The notes under the pieces were generated by a model. It did no database searches, was not told the origin of the DNA, and saw only the letters and a list, made by a program, of their open reading frames with translations. A program made the translations under genes and the position numbers. Below are positions 25,595 to 34,783 of a stretch of 64,000 nucleotides of DNA, piece by piece. Position 1 is the first letter of the stretch. Every line of letters starts with the position of its first letter. The stretch is from assembly GCF_900107815.1 (NCBI RefSeq), contig NZ_FNRK01000009.1:52098-116097 (forward strand), read 5' to 3'. This DNA is from Eubacterium aggregans (GTDB lineage: Bacteria; Bacillota; Clostridia; Eubacteriales; Eubacteriaceae).

Positions 25595-27031
25595 TTAACC
25601 CTCGTCACCATCTAATAGTGCCTGCTTCATCTCCCACAGGGCTTTGGATAAATCCACGTGATAAACATGGGGATTGATCATCCGTTTAAAGGTTGGCCAC
25701 AGGGTTTTCTTTTCCGCCACCAAGTGGGCCTTGCTCTCGGCAATGGTGGGAATATCATAAACCTTTTTACCCTCCACAAAAATAGGGACCAATAGTTCCT
25801 TTAGATAATAATCCGTGATGGTCCGTTTTTTCCAGGTATGCATGGGGTGGAAAATGGTTAAGGGTTCATTTTCATCGATCACCTCATCCCCCAGGCACAG
25901 CAAATCCGCCAGGGCCATGTTGTTACTCTTGCCATAAATCCGATAGATTTTCTTATATCCGGGATTCGTGATTTTCCAGGGATCGTTGGAAATCTTGATT
26001 TTAGGCTTTCCATCGATTTGGGCCATTTTGTAAACTCCCCCCAAGGCCGGGCAATCGTAAGCGGTAATGAGCTTCGTCCCAATTCCCCAGGAATTAATCT
26101 TTGCCCCCTGAATTTTCAGGTCCTTAATGAGGTATTCATCCAAATCTGAGGAAGCGACAATAACCGCATCGGTGAGACCCTCAGCATCCAGCATCTTTCT
26201 GGCCTCTGCGGTAAGGTAGGCTAAATCCCCGGAATCGATGCGAATCCCGTAATTCCCGGTAATCCGGCCATCAGCCAGGCATTCCTTAAACACCTGGATG
26301 GCGTGGGGCATTCCCTGCTCTAAAGTATTGTAGGTATCCACCAGTAAGACCGCATTCTGGGGATTATATTTTACAAATTTATAAAAGGACTCAAGCTCCG
26401 TATCATAACTTAAGACAAAGCTGTGGGACATGGTTCCCATAGAGGGCTTCCCCAACATCGCTTCGGTTTCCACCACCGAGGTTCCAGCACAGCCCCCAAT
26501 AACGGCTGCCCGAGCACCAAAATACCCGGCCTCGGTACCATGGGCCCGGCGCAGTCCAAATTCCATCACCGGATCTCCCTTGGCCTCCTCGACAATGCGG
26601 GATGCCTTGGTGGCAATCAGGGTCTGATGATTGATGATGGACAAAATGGTGGTCTCCACAAGCTGGGCCTCAATGAGGGGTGCCTTCACCCGGATGATGG
26701 GTTCAAAGGGAAAGATAACCGTTCCTTCTGGTACGGCATACAGCTCTCCGGTAAACCGAAAGCCGCGTAAATAGTCGATGAAGCCATCGGAGAATTCAGG
26801 ATGGTTCGCCTTTAAAAGCCGAACATCTTCTTCCTCAAAGGCTAACCCTTCAATATATTCGATGACCTGTTCAAGTCCAGCCGCTACTGTGTAGCCGCCA
26901 CCAAAGGGATTATTCCGGATGAATACGTCAAATACGGCGATTTCGTCCTTCTTACCATCTTCTAAATACACGTTTCCCATACTCAGCTGGTATAAGTCCG
27001 TGGCCAGCTGAAGTTTTCTTTCAAATTGCAT
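25595..27031 (-). CDS. pncB: Nicotinate phosphoribosyltransferase
   Basis: 478 aa of the long (bacterial type) NAPRTase family. Visible: TDLYQLSMGNVYL, GGYTVAAGLEQVIEYI, HRT-type RRAHGTEAGYFGARAA near residue 168, and DSGDLAYLTAEARKML. It converts nicotinate, PRPP and ATP to nicotinate mononucleotide in NAD salvage. GCAGGAG and AGGAG precede the ATG. Downstream sua5 begins 24 bp after the stop. Confidence 0.95.
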   Translation of the reverse strand: MQFERKLQLATDLYQLSMGNVYLEDGKKDEIAVFDVFIRNNPFGGGYTVAAGLEQVIEYIEGLAFEEEDVRLLKANHPEFSDGFIDYLRGFRFTGELYAVPEGTVIFPFEPIIRVKAPLIEAQLVETTILSIINHQTLIATKASRIVEEAKGDPVMEFGLRRAHGTEAGYFGARAAVIGGCAGTSVVETEAMLGKPSMGTMSHSFVLSYDTELESFYKFVKYNPQNAVLLVDTYNTLEQGMPHAIQVFKECLADGRITGNYGIRIDSGDLAYLTAEARKMLDAEGLTDAVIVASSDLDEYLIKDLKIQGAKINSWGIGTKLITAYDCPALGGVYKMAQIDGKPKIKISNDPWKITNPGYKKIYRIYGKSNNMALADLLCLGDEVIDENEPLTIFHPMHTWKKRTITDYYLKELLVPIFVEGKKVYDIPTIAESKAHLVAEKKTLWPTFKRMINPHVYHVDLSKALWEMKQALLDGDEG

Positions 27032-27078
27032 TTCTGTCTCCTATTCTCCTGCTCCATATCCTTCAATCGATTTTAATG

Positions 27079-28254
27079 TCAATTCACTTTGCTTACTGTC
27101 TTTTTCCGCACTTCCTCTCCATAGCAGGCAAAACCATTTTTCCCCAGCCCTTTGGCATGGTACATGGCCTGATCTCCATGGCTATACAAGGTTTCAAAAT
27201 CCGTTCCATCCCTGGGAAAACAGGCAATCCCAATGGTACATCCCAGGGGACTGCCATCCGGTAATTGAATGGCCGATACCCGTTTCAAAACATGGCGGGC
27301 TCGGGCGGTAACATCATCCGCTTCTCTCAGCTCCTTCATCAATACAATGAATTCATCGCCGCCAATCCGCCCAATAATGTCTGAAGCCCTGAAAATTTCT
27401 GTTAGATTTTTCACCAACTCCATTAAAATTTGATCGCCGTAAGCATGGCCAAAATGATCATTAACTTTTTTGAAGTCATCAATATCAATGAGGAGCAGGC
27501 AATGGGATGAACCCTGTCGAAAGCTAGACAGCAATAAGAGGGTCTCAATTTCTTCCCGGACAGCTTTTTTATTGAAGGCACCCGTCAGCGGGTCCCGCCG
27601 GGCGTGATCTACCAAATTATTTTCCCGACATTTTTGATCCTCAATATCACTAATAATCCCAATAATTCTCCGGGTTTCACCACCATCATCCTGAATACCT
27701 ACCAATCTAATTCGACTCCAATGAGACTGACCGTCCCCGTAGATAAAACGAAATTCCTCTTCGGCAAATTCCTGTCCTCCCAGAATCATCATCACCATCC
27801 CCTGGAAAGACAAGGCTTCACGCTCCTCCACCATGCTGCCATTTTCAATCATCTCCGGAGTGGGCGTATATCCTAAAGCAGACCACCATTTCGTGGAGGT
27901 CTGTACTTGGGCACATCCCAGATCCCATTCAAAATATAAAACATCCATGGCGTCAAGAATAACCTGATTGCGCAAATCTTCCATGCGGACGGCTTCGCAA
28001 TAGGCCTCTTCTATCTGCCCTTCCATTTTTTCTCTGAGACGAATGACCCGTAAAAGAAGCAGCGTGAAAGCAATCATATCCAAAAGTAATGGCGCTACCG
28101 TCCAAAGGGAGGTATCCCATGTCCGTCCATTGATGATATTGTTAACCAACACCATGAGCGAAACGACCATCAGGCACAAGCAGGCTAACGCGATTTCGTA
28201 ATTCCGATCCCTCTCCATTTTAAAAATCTTTTTTTGTTTCTCTTTAATTTTCAT
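27079..28254 (-). CDS. Membrane-bound PAS-GGDEF diguanylate cyclase
   Basis: 391 aa from the ATG at 28254 (GGAG 6 nt upstream). Two membrane helices at about residues 20-80 (LACLCLMVVSLMVLVNNI and LLLDMIAFTLLLL), a PAS-type sensor at about 95-215, and a GGDEF domain with intact GRIGGDEF and an RASD inhibitory site five residues before it. It should make cyclic-di-GMP with product inhibition. No EAL domain is nearby. In a genome with surface fibres and pilus genes it is a candidate matrix regulator. Confidence 0.88.
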   Translation of the reverse strand: MKIKEKQKKIFKMERDRNYEIALACLCLMVVSLMVLVNNIINGRTWDTSLWTVAPLLLDMIAFTLLLLRVIRLREKMEGQIEEAYCEAVRMEDLRNQVILDAMDVLYFEWDLGCAQVQTSTKWWSALGYTPTPEMIENGSMVEEREALSFQGMVMMILGGQEFAEEEFRFIYGDGQSHWSRIRLVGIQDDGGETRRIIGIISDIEDQKCRENNLVDHARRDPLTGAFNKKAVREEIETLLLLSSFRQGSSHCLLLIDIDDFKKVNDHFGHAYGDQILMELVKNLTEIFRASDIIGRIGGDEFIVLMKELREADDVTARARHVLKRVSAIQLPDGSPLGCTIGIACFPRDGTDFETLYSHGDQAMYHAKGLGKNGFACYGEEVRKKTVSKVN

Positions 28255-28373
28255 TCCACTCTCCATGGAAGCATGGGCTCCGTTGCCCCCCAGCTGGACC
28301 CCGCCAAATATGTATACTTATTTTATCACTCTCTTTTATTTTTTTCAATGGTGAACCTCGACTTCCCAAATCT

Positions 28374-28412
28374 TACAAAAAAACCGACAAAACAAAGAAT
28401 ATTCTGTCGGTT
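28374..28412 (-). terminator. Terminator after ileS
   Basis: On the minus strand AAACCGACA pairs with TGTCGGTTT (plus 28381-28413 region) and runs into TTTTTTTGT; plus-strand A run at 28374-28381. Confidence 0.8.
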
Positions 28413-28435
28413 TATTATTCTATTGGCGGATTGGC

Positions 28436-31400
28436 TTAACCATCAACCTTGGTAATTTCAATGGTTGCATCATGACCGTTTAATCCAAAAACATCTCCGC
28501 TACTGCCCATCGTTAAGCTCTCGGCCAAAGTTTCCTGCTTAACAAAGTCAGCATAGGCAGTAATGGCAGCCACTAAAGCATCGTCACCACTGTAGGTAAT
28601 GTGGATATGGTCCATCACCTCATAGCCCTTGTTTTTACGCATCTGCTGTACCTTGGAAACCAGTTCCCGGGCCAAACCTTCATCCACTAAATCTTGGGTG
28701 AGGCTGGTATCCAGGATGACAAACCGATTTCCCTCGGTCTGAACGTTGAAGCCCGGTTTCGCAGAAATACGTACGTCCACCATTTCCGGGGTCACTTCTA
28801 TGGTTTGTCCATCCACATCCACCGGGAAGTTTTCCCCTGCTTCTGTGGCTGCCACCAGGGCCGGAGCATCCACTGTCGCCATGGCCTTGCCCAGGAGCTT
28901 CACGTTTTTGCCCAAAATCGGGCCAGCCACTTTAAAGTTTGGCTTAATGGTATAATCCATAAACGCTCCCAAGTTATCTTTAAAGACCACTTCCTTGATG
29001 TTCAGCTCTTCCTGCATCAGACCTACCAGGTTTTTAAGCAGATCTTTATACTTGCCATCAATAATGACTTCGGACAGGGGCTGGCGCACCTTAATTTTAG
29101 CATCCTCCCGGGCACTGCGGCCCAGACTGACCAAATCCCGAACCAGGTCCATGGGTTCCTCCACACCATCGTCAATGAGCGCATCTTCTGCAACGGGATA
29201 ATCCGCCAAGTGGACGGATTCCTTCCCTGTGAGGTCGCAGTAAATTTCTTCACTGATATAGGGAGCGTAGGGCGCACACAGGCGGCTCAGTCCCTCCAGG
29301 ACCTCATAGGTGGTCCGATAAACTGCTTTTTTATCCGCGCTCATTCCCGATTCCCAGAAACGGCGGCGGTTCCTTCGAATATACCAGTTGGACAGGTCTT
29401 CATTGACGAAGAACTGGATTTTTCGGACGGCCCGGGTGAGGTCGTACTGATCCATTTCCTCGGCGACCTCCCGCACGAGGCGGTTGTATTTCGACAGAAT
29501 CCAGCGGTCGATATCCGGACGGCTCGCCACAGGCACATCAAAGGTTCTTGGATCGATGCCGTCGGTATCGGCATACAGAGCAAAGAAGGTGTAGGTATTC
29601 TTTAAGGTATTGAAGAATTTGCTGCGCACTTCTTTCAGTCCCTCCACATCAAACTTGGTGGGGGTCCAGGCCGGGGACACGTAGAGCAGATACCATCTTA
29701 AGGCATCGGCGCCATATTCGTCAAAGAGCTCGAAGGGGTCCACGGTGTTTCCCTTGGACTTACTCATCTTCTGACCCTCTGCGTCCAAGATCAAATCGTT
29801 AACCAGTACATTTTTATAGGGTGCCTTTCCCGTGACAAAGGAGGAAATGGCCAGTAAGGAGTAAAACCATCCCCGGGTCTGGTCGATGCCTTCGCAGATA
29901 AAGTCTGCTGGAAAGGCGTCATCTGGCAGTGGGGGGATGTCCGCATCCTTGGGGCTTTGCCCTTCCTTGAGCTGGGCAAAGGGGTAGTGCTGCTGGGCAA
30001 AGGGCATGGAGCCAGAATCGAACCAGCAGTCAATGACATCCTTCACCCGGGTCATCCGGCCGCCGCATTTGGGGCAGGTCAGATGGACCTCATCCACATA
30101 GGGGCGGTGGAGCTCGATATCTTCAGAAATATCCTCGATGGCTTTCTCTGCCAACTCTGCCCGGGAACCCACGGAGGCCAGGCCATCACAGTCTTCATCG
30201 TCACAGCGCCAAATGGGCAGGGGCGTCCCCCAGTAACGGCTTCTGGAAATGGCCCAGTCGTTCAGGTTTTCCAGCCAGTTGCCAAAACGTTTTTCTCCCA
30301 CAAATTCCGGGAACCAGTTAACCCCATTATTATTCTTGATAAGACGCTCTTTAATCTTGGTAATTTCAATATACCAGCTGGGTTTGGCATAGTACACCAA
30401 TGGCGTTTTACACCGCCAGCAATGGGGATAGTTATGAAGGACTTTTTCCTTTTTAAAGAGGACCCCTTTATCCTTTAGCCATTTAATGATTTCAATATCC
30501 AGGCCCTCTTCCATGACGAAGTGACCCTTCCAAGGCGTGGCGGTATAGGCGCCATCCTCTCCCACAGGCTTGATAACGGGCAGGTTATACTTCCGTCCCA
30601 CCTGGTAGTCGTCCTCCCCGAAGGCCGGGGCGATATGGACGATCCCCGTGCCATCGTCGGTGGTGACGTAATCCGCACAGGTCACATAAAAGGCTTTGCC
30701 CTTGACGGGCACATCGGCAAAGGGCATGAGGCGGTCATATTCAATGCCCTCTAAGTCACTCCCCTTCATTTCTGCAATGATTTCATAATCCTCACCCAGC
30801 AGCCTATCCGCCAATACCTTGGCACAGATATAGGTTTCTCCATGGCTAACGGCCTTAATGTAGTCCGCCGCCGGGTTAACCGCCAGAGCCACGTTGGCGG
30901 CCAGGGTCCAGGGAGTGGTGGTCCACACCAGGAAATATTCATCGGCATCAGAGCGCTTAAAGCCCACCACCACGGTATTGGTTTTAATTTCCTGATAGCC
31001 CTGGGCCACCTCATGGGAGGCTAAACCGGTACCACAACGGGGGCAATAGGGCAGAATCTTATGGCCTTCATAAATGAAGTCTTCTTCAAAAAATTTATTC
31101 AGAATCCACCATACGGATTCAATATAATCATTATCCAGGGTAATATAGGGATTTTCTAAATCCACAAAATATCCCATGCGCTTGGTCATTTCACGCCACT
31201 GTGCCTCGTAGCTGAACACCGAATCCTTACATTTTTTATTAAATTCGGCAATCCCATAGGCCTCGATTTCTGGCTTACTGGAAATTCCCAGATGTTTTTC
31301 CACTTCAATTTCCACCGGCAGGCCGTGGGTATCCCATCCGGCTTTTCGAAGAACCCGTTTGCCCTTCATGACCTGGTATTTACAGACCGAGTCTTTTAAG

Positions 31401-31591
31401 GTTCGGGCGATGACATGGTGAATCCCCGGGCGGCCATTGGCCGTCGGCGGCCCTTCGTAAAACACAAAGTTTTCACAACCCTCACGATTGTCAATGGACT
31501 TCTGAAGGATATCCATATCCTCCCATTTCTTTGCGATGCACGCTTCGGTTTCTTTCACCGGAGCCGTTTTTAATTCTTTAAATAGAGCCAC
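28436..31591 (-). CDS. ileS: Isoleucyl-tRNA synthetase (IleS2-like)
   Basis: 1051 aa from a GTG start at 31591, supported by AGGAGGG 6 nt before it; the longer ATG-type reading runs into the T-box terminator. Class I motifs are GRPGIHHVIAR (HIGH-type) near residue 45 and KMSKSKGN near residue 610. Zinc-binding cysteines are visible in YCPRCGTG, HCWRCKTP, CDDEDCDG and CPKCGG. Length above 1000 aa and GRPGIHH point to the eukaryote-like IleS2 class, which tends to resist mupirocin (inference). Regulated by an upstream T-box with an isoleucine specifier. Confidence 0.95.
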   Translation of the reverse strand: MALFKELKTAPVKETEACIAKKWEDMDILQKSIDNREGCENFVFYEGPPTANGRPGIHHVIARTLKDSVCKYQVMKGKRVLRKAGWDTHGLPVEIEVEKHLGISSKPEIEAYGIAEFNKKCKDSVFSYEAQWREMTKRMGYFVDLENPYITLDNDYIESVWWILNKFFEEDFIYEGHKILPYCPRCGTGLASHEVAQGYQEIKTNTVVVGFKRSDADEYFLVWTTTPWTLAANVALAVNPAADYIKAVSHGETYICAKVLADRLLGEDYEIIAEMKGSDLEGIEYDRLMPFADVPVKGKAFYVTCADYVTTDDGTGIVHIAPAFGEDDYQVGRKYNLPVIKPVGEDGAYTATPWKGHFVMEEGLDIEIIKWLKDKGVLFKKEKVLHNYPHCWRCKTPLVYYAKPSWYIEITKIKERLIKNNNGVNWFPEFVGEKRFGNWLENLNDWAISRSRYWGTPLPIWRCDDEDCDGLASVGSRAELAEKAIEDISEDIELHRPYVDEVHLTCPKCGGRMTRVKDVIDCWFDSGSMPFAQQHYPFAQLKEGQSPKDADIPPLPDDAFPADFICEGIDQTRGWFYSLLAISSFVTGKAPYKNVLVNDLILDAEGQKMSKSKGNTVDPFELFDEYGADALRWYLLYVSPAWTPTKFDVEGLKEVRSKFFNTLKNTYTFFALYADTDGIDPRTFDVPVASRPDIDRWILSKYNRLVREVAEEMDQYDLTRAVRKIQFFVNEDLSNWYIRRNRRRFWESGMSADKKAVYRTTYEVLEGLSRLCAPYAPYISEEIYCDLTGKESVHLADYPVAEDALIDDGVEEPMDLVRDLVSLGRSAREDAKIKVRQPLSEVIIDGKYKDLLKNLVGLMQEELNIKEVVFKDNLGAFMDYTIKPNFKVAGPILGKNVKLLGKAMATVDAPALVAATEAGENFPVDVDGQTIEVTPEMVDVRISAKPGFNVQTEGNRFVILDTSLTQDLVDEGLARELVSKVQQMRKNKGYEVMDHIHITYSGDDALVAAITAYADFVKQETLAESLTMGSSGDVFGLNGHDATIEITKVDG

Positions 31592-31604
31592 TCGTTTCCC
31601 TCCT

Positions 31605-31862
31605 ACAAAAAAGTAACGTCCCTTGCACAAAAGCATTGTACAAGGGACGATAATAGACTTGTTTTACCGCGGTACCACCCACATTAATACGGCATTTTCC
31701 GTATTCACTCATTCTCCATTTAACGGTGGCCCGAGATATCCTACTTCATCACGTTCAGATATCCTGCTCCAAGGTGATCTCAATGGGTCCTGCCTGGGCC
31801 CCCTTCCACCATACGGGCGGCCTCTCTGTTCTGCATTTTACCATTGCGTCCTTTTCCACGCA
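31605..31862 (-). promoter_or_regulatory. T-box riboswitch of ileS (isoleucine specifier)
   Basis: On the minus strand the T-box core GGGTGGTACCGCGG lies at 31680-31667. It is followed by a terminator (CGTCCCTTG stem, plus 31617-31649, with TTTTTT at 31611-31606). Upstream, a stem I region contains GAG-AUC-ACC, where AUC (31778-31776) is the probable specifier codon for isoleucine. Uncharged tRNA-Ile would stabilise the antiterminator and switch ileS on. Confidence 0.92.
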
Positions 31863-31929
31863 TTTATATACTTACTATTTCCATATTCTAACATGAATCC
31901 AATGAAATGCAAGGGAAATTTCCATTATC

Positions 31930-31959
31930 TGGACTTCTCTCTGCTTTTTCAGGTATAAT
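31930..31959 (+). promoter_or_regulatory. Probable promoter of the LytTR two-component operon
   Basis: TGGACT (31930-31935), 18 nt, TATAAT (31954-31959), 35 nt before the start of the regulator. Confidence 0.5.
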
Positions 31960-31993
31960 AAAAAGAATCAAAATAAGGAGCGTGTGAAAAATC

Positions 31994-32719
31994 ATGATCA
32001 ATATTGCCATTTGTGATGATAATCCATTAGATCTGACCCAGCTGGAAGGGAGCATCTTAAATCTTTCCAAAGCGTTGAACCTTCCCGTTTGCCTGACCAC
32101 TTATCCTGATGGCAAAGCCCTGCTTGCCCACTTGGATCATACGGATTTTACCGCCATTTTCCTGGATATTTTTATGGCAGATTTAAATGGTATTGACGTT
32201 GCCCAGGCCATTGCAAAGCGGTCTGATGCCTTCATCATCTTTACAACCACCAGCTCAGAATTCGCTCTGGAGGCCATTGATCTGGGTGCGGTCCACTATC
32301 TGATCAAACCCATCACTGAGGAAGCCCTCCGGGAAGTCTACCGCCGCTGTGCCGCCCGTTCTACCAAGCGCCGGGACCCTCTTTTGGAAATCACAGTGGA
32401 TCGGAGAAAACTAACCCTCTTTCAATCGGATATCCAATACATTGCCGCCAACAACAAAACCTCGATTATTTATACCTCGATGGGCTCCTACCGCACCTAC
32501 GAGGCGATCCACCACCTCGCCAATCGTCTCGACACCGCACGTTTCATCGTCCCCCAACGCAGCTATATTGTTAATCTGGATTATATCAGCCGTTTTCAGA
32601 AAACCCGCATTACCCTGAAAAACGGTCAGGAAATCACCGTTGGCCGTCAATCCCGAAACGAAGTGGCCAACCGCTATACCGATTATCTGGCGGGTATTGT
32701 ACGGAGAAACGTCCTATGA
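31994..32719 (+). CDS. LytTR-family response regulator (AgrA-like)
   Basis: 241 aa. Receiver domain at residues 1-120 with CDD (7-9), phospho-acceptor Asp58 in IFLDIF and the lysine in YLIKPI. The LytTR DNA-binding domain occupies about 135-235 (VDRRKLTLFQSDIQYIAANN, HRSYIVNL-like PQRSYIVNLDYI). LytTR regulators bind direct repeats and control quorum-sensing, virulence or cell wall genes. It overlaps the kinase gene by ATGA. AAGGAG lies 13 nt before the ATG, rather far. Confidence 0.9.
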   Translation: MINIAICDDNPLDLTQLEGSILNLSKALNLPVCLTTYPDGKALLAHLDHTDFTAIFLDIFMADLNGIDVAQAIAKRSDAFIIFTTTSSEFALEAIDLGAVHYLIKPITEEALREVYRRCAARSTKRRDPLLEITVDRRKLTLFQSDIQYIAANNKTSIIYTSMGSYRTYEAIHHLANRLDTARFIVPQRSYIVNLDYISRFQKTRITLKNGQEITVGRQSRNEVANRYTDYLAGIVRRNVL

Positions 32720-34107
32720 TCGTCCTGCTTTCAGCCTGTCTGGGGTATTGGGTACAGATTTTACCATCCATCCTTTTGCTGGTCTTCTTGTTTTCCAATC
32801 GCCTGCGCTTGACCGGGATGCCTTTGGTCCTCGCCTTAACGGGCATTGTTTTAATTCCTGGAGTGTGCTTTGCCATTACCGCTAATTTTTTACCTGTTTT
32901 CCTTGGCGATATGCCGACAGAACAGGTCCGATTCATGTGCTTTGCCTTTTTCATGATTCTAACCTATCTGTCCCTTCTACCCCTTTTTGACGAATCCCTG
33001 TCCCGCAAGCTTTTCTTTTTTGGCGTCGTCTGCAATTACTCCCAGGTTATTTCGACCTTGGCCATGCTCATTGAACGCACAAGTGCTGTCCAAACCATCA
33101 GCTCCAACAGTGATTTTTTTTCCATGACAAACTCCCTTATTTCTGTTTGGCTGCTGGTTTTTACCTTTCCTTTTGTGTTTTATATCCTTAGCCGACGCTA
33201 CCCCCTTATTCTGGAATCCGTTTCAGACCGGGTCTGGGGATGGCTGGCCTTTGCCAGCGTCATTGAATTTGGCCTTTTATCCTTTGGCGGTCTCCTCCTT
33301 CCCCTGACTACCTTAGATGCCTTCAGCCTTTTCGCCATGTCCGGGATCATCCTGAATATCGTGCTCCTTTATGTTTATGTATATAGCATCCTTAAAAACG
33401 CCTGGCAACAAACCCAAAAGACCCTGGAGGAAAAACAGGCACGCTTTCTACTCGACCTTCAAACTCAACGAATGAAAGATCTGCACCAGGCCATTGCAGA
33501 TACCAGACAATCCCGCCACGATCTGCGTCATCATCTCCAGGCCTTATCCACTTTAGCCTCTCAGGAGGATGGCAGTACTGCGGAGGAGCGGCTCCTCCAC
33601 ATCCAGGATTACCTAAAGGCCTACACAGAAATTGTCGATCAGCGGGAGTTCATTCCGCTGTGCCATAACCTATTGGTGGATAGTCTTCTAAATTACTATC
33701 GCTGTAAAGCGCTGGATGCCAAGGTCTCCGTTGAAATCCACGCTAACCTTCCAGAGATATCCATGATTCCAGATCCCTTGCTTTGCATTATTTTAGGAAA
33801 TTTATTGGAAAATGCCCTGGATGCCACGATGGAACTTCCTCCTGGTGAAGGCCGCATTCAAGCCATCATCCAAACACTGGGAGAAAACCTCATCATTACC
33901 GTCGATAATACCTTTAATGGTGATTTAAACCTTAAGGGAAATATCTTCCACAGTACTAAAGCCACGGGCTCTGGGTTGGGACTCCTCAATGTCAGCCATA
34001 CCGCCGAGAGCTACGGCGGCAATGCCCTTTTTGAAGGAAACGACCAAACCTTCCACGCTTCTGTCATTCTCCCCGTTGGCGGTCCCTGCCCTATTTTTGA
34101 AGAATAA
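32716..34107 (+). CDS. GHKL sensor histidine kinase (AgrC/ComD-like)
   Basis: 463 aa. Six or so membrane helices fill residues 1-235, then a coiled-coil and an HPK10-type H box with His268 (RHDLRHHLQ), an N box (GNLLENALDA) and a G box (GSGLGLLNV). Such kinases usually sense peptides with the membrane domain. No precursor peptide or AgrB is seen near by, so the signal is unknown. It partners the LytTR regulator it overlaps. Confidence 0.9.
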   Translation: MIVLLSACLGYWVQILPSILLLVFLFSNRLRLTGMPLVLALTGIVLIPGVCFAITANFLPVFLGDMPTEQVRFMCFAFFMILTYLSLLPLFDESLSRKLFFFGVVCNYSQVISTLAMLIERTSAVQTISSNSDFFSMTNSLISVWLLVFTFPFVFYILSRRYPLILESVSDRVWGWLAFASVIEFGLLSFGGLLLPLTTLDAFSLFAMSGIILNIVLLYVYVYSILKNAWQQTQKTLEEKQARFLLDLQTQRMKDLHQAIADTRQSRHDLRHHLQALSTLASQEDGSTAEERLLHIQDYLKAYTEIVDQREFIPLCHNLLVDSLLNYYRCKALDAKVSVEIHANLPEISMIPDPLLCIILGNLLENALDATMELPPGEGRIQAIIQTLGENLIITVDNTFNGDLNLKGNIFHSTKATGSGLGLLNVSHTAESYGGNALFEGNDQTFHASVILPVGGPCPIFEE

Positions 34108-34137
34108 GCATAAACTGAACCCATTAAAAACTTTTAA

Positions 34138-34165
34138 ACTGAACCATCCAGTGGTTCAGTTTTTT
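34138..34165 (+). terminator. Terminator after the histidine kinase gene
   Basis: ACTGAACCA (34138-34146), TCCAG loop, TGGTTCAGT (34152-34160), then TTTTTT. A TATAAT at 34168-34173 directly after it may be the -10 box of the next gene. Confidence 0.9.
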
Positions 34166-34207
34166 AGTATAATAGAACGAAATAAACAAAATACAGGAGG
34201 CCACACC

Positions 34208-34723
34208 ATGACCATAACCACTAAAAAATGCTGCTACACTGCCTTGATGATTGCCATCACTTTCATTATGATTTATATTATCAAAATCCCCATCCCCAAT
34301 GGCTATATCCACCTAGGCGATGGCGCCGTCTTTCTTTGCGGTTATATCCTTGGGCCCATCCTCGGAACCTTTGCAGCCTGTGTCGGTGCCGCCTCAGCGG
34401 ACTATTTCTCTGGTTACGCCATCTACATTATTCCCACAATCTTAGCCAAGGGGACCATGGCCTGGCTAACCGCCTGGGCAATGACCCAGCCCAATCTTAA
34501 GAAGGGGACCCAAATGGCGGTTCTCTTTGGGGCCAGCATCGTCATGGCCCTCATTTATTATCTCTCAGAGGTCATAATGTACGGCAACGCCCTATCCCCC
34601 CTGGTTAACATTCCCTTCAATCTGCTCCAGGCCGCGGTTGGCCTTGTCATCGCAGTACTGCTCTTCAAGCCCCTGCGCAGCTTTCGACTAGTCGAGATTA
34701 AACCCATTTCCACCACAGAATAA
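34208..34723 (+). CDS. ECF transporter S component
   Basis: 171 aa from the ATG at 34208, with CAGGAGG 8 nt upstream. Five to six membrane helices; LGDGAVFLCGYILGPILG followed by GAASADYFSGYAIYIIPT is typical of the substrate-binding S subunits of energy-coupling-factor vitamin transporters. S components capture a vitamin or precursor and share the EcfAAT module encoded elsewhere. No riboswitch is visible in the leader, so the substrate cannot be named. Confidence 0.82.
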   Translation: MTITTKKCCYTALMIAITFIMIYIIKIPIPNGYIHLGDGAVFLCGYILGPILGTFAACVGAASADYFSGYAIYIIPTILAKGTMAWLTAWAMTQPNLKKGTQMAVLFGASIVMALIYYLSEVIMYGNALSPLVNIPFNLLQAAVGLVIAVLLFKPLRSFRLVEIKPISTTE

Positions 34724-34737
34724 ATTTGTGCTATAAT
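34708..34737 (+). promoter_or_regulatory. Extended -10 promoter of ddh
   Basis: TG-C-TATAAT (34729-34737), an extended -10 box; TTCCAC at 34708-34713 is a weak -35. Confidence 0.55.
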
Positions 34738-34783
34738 GAATCCAATCATACGGCATTGAATTTTAATTTGAGGAGGAAGCACA

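Noticed and set aside
28694..29605. 303-aa plus-strand frame inside ileS
   Set aside because: It is antisense to a conserved part of ileS, with low-complexity composition and no family resemblance.
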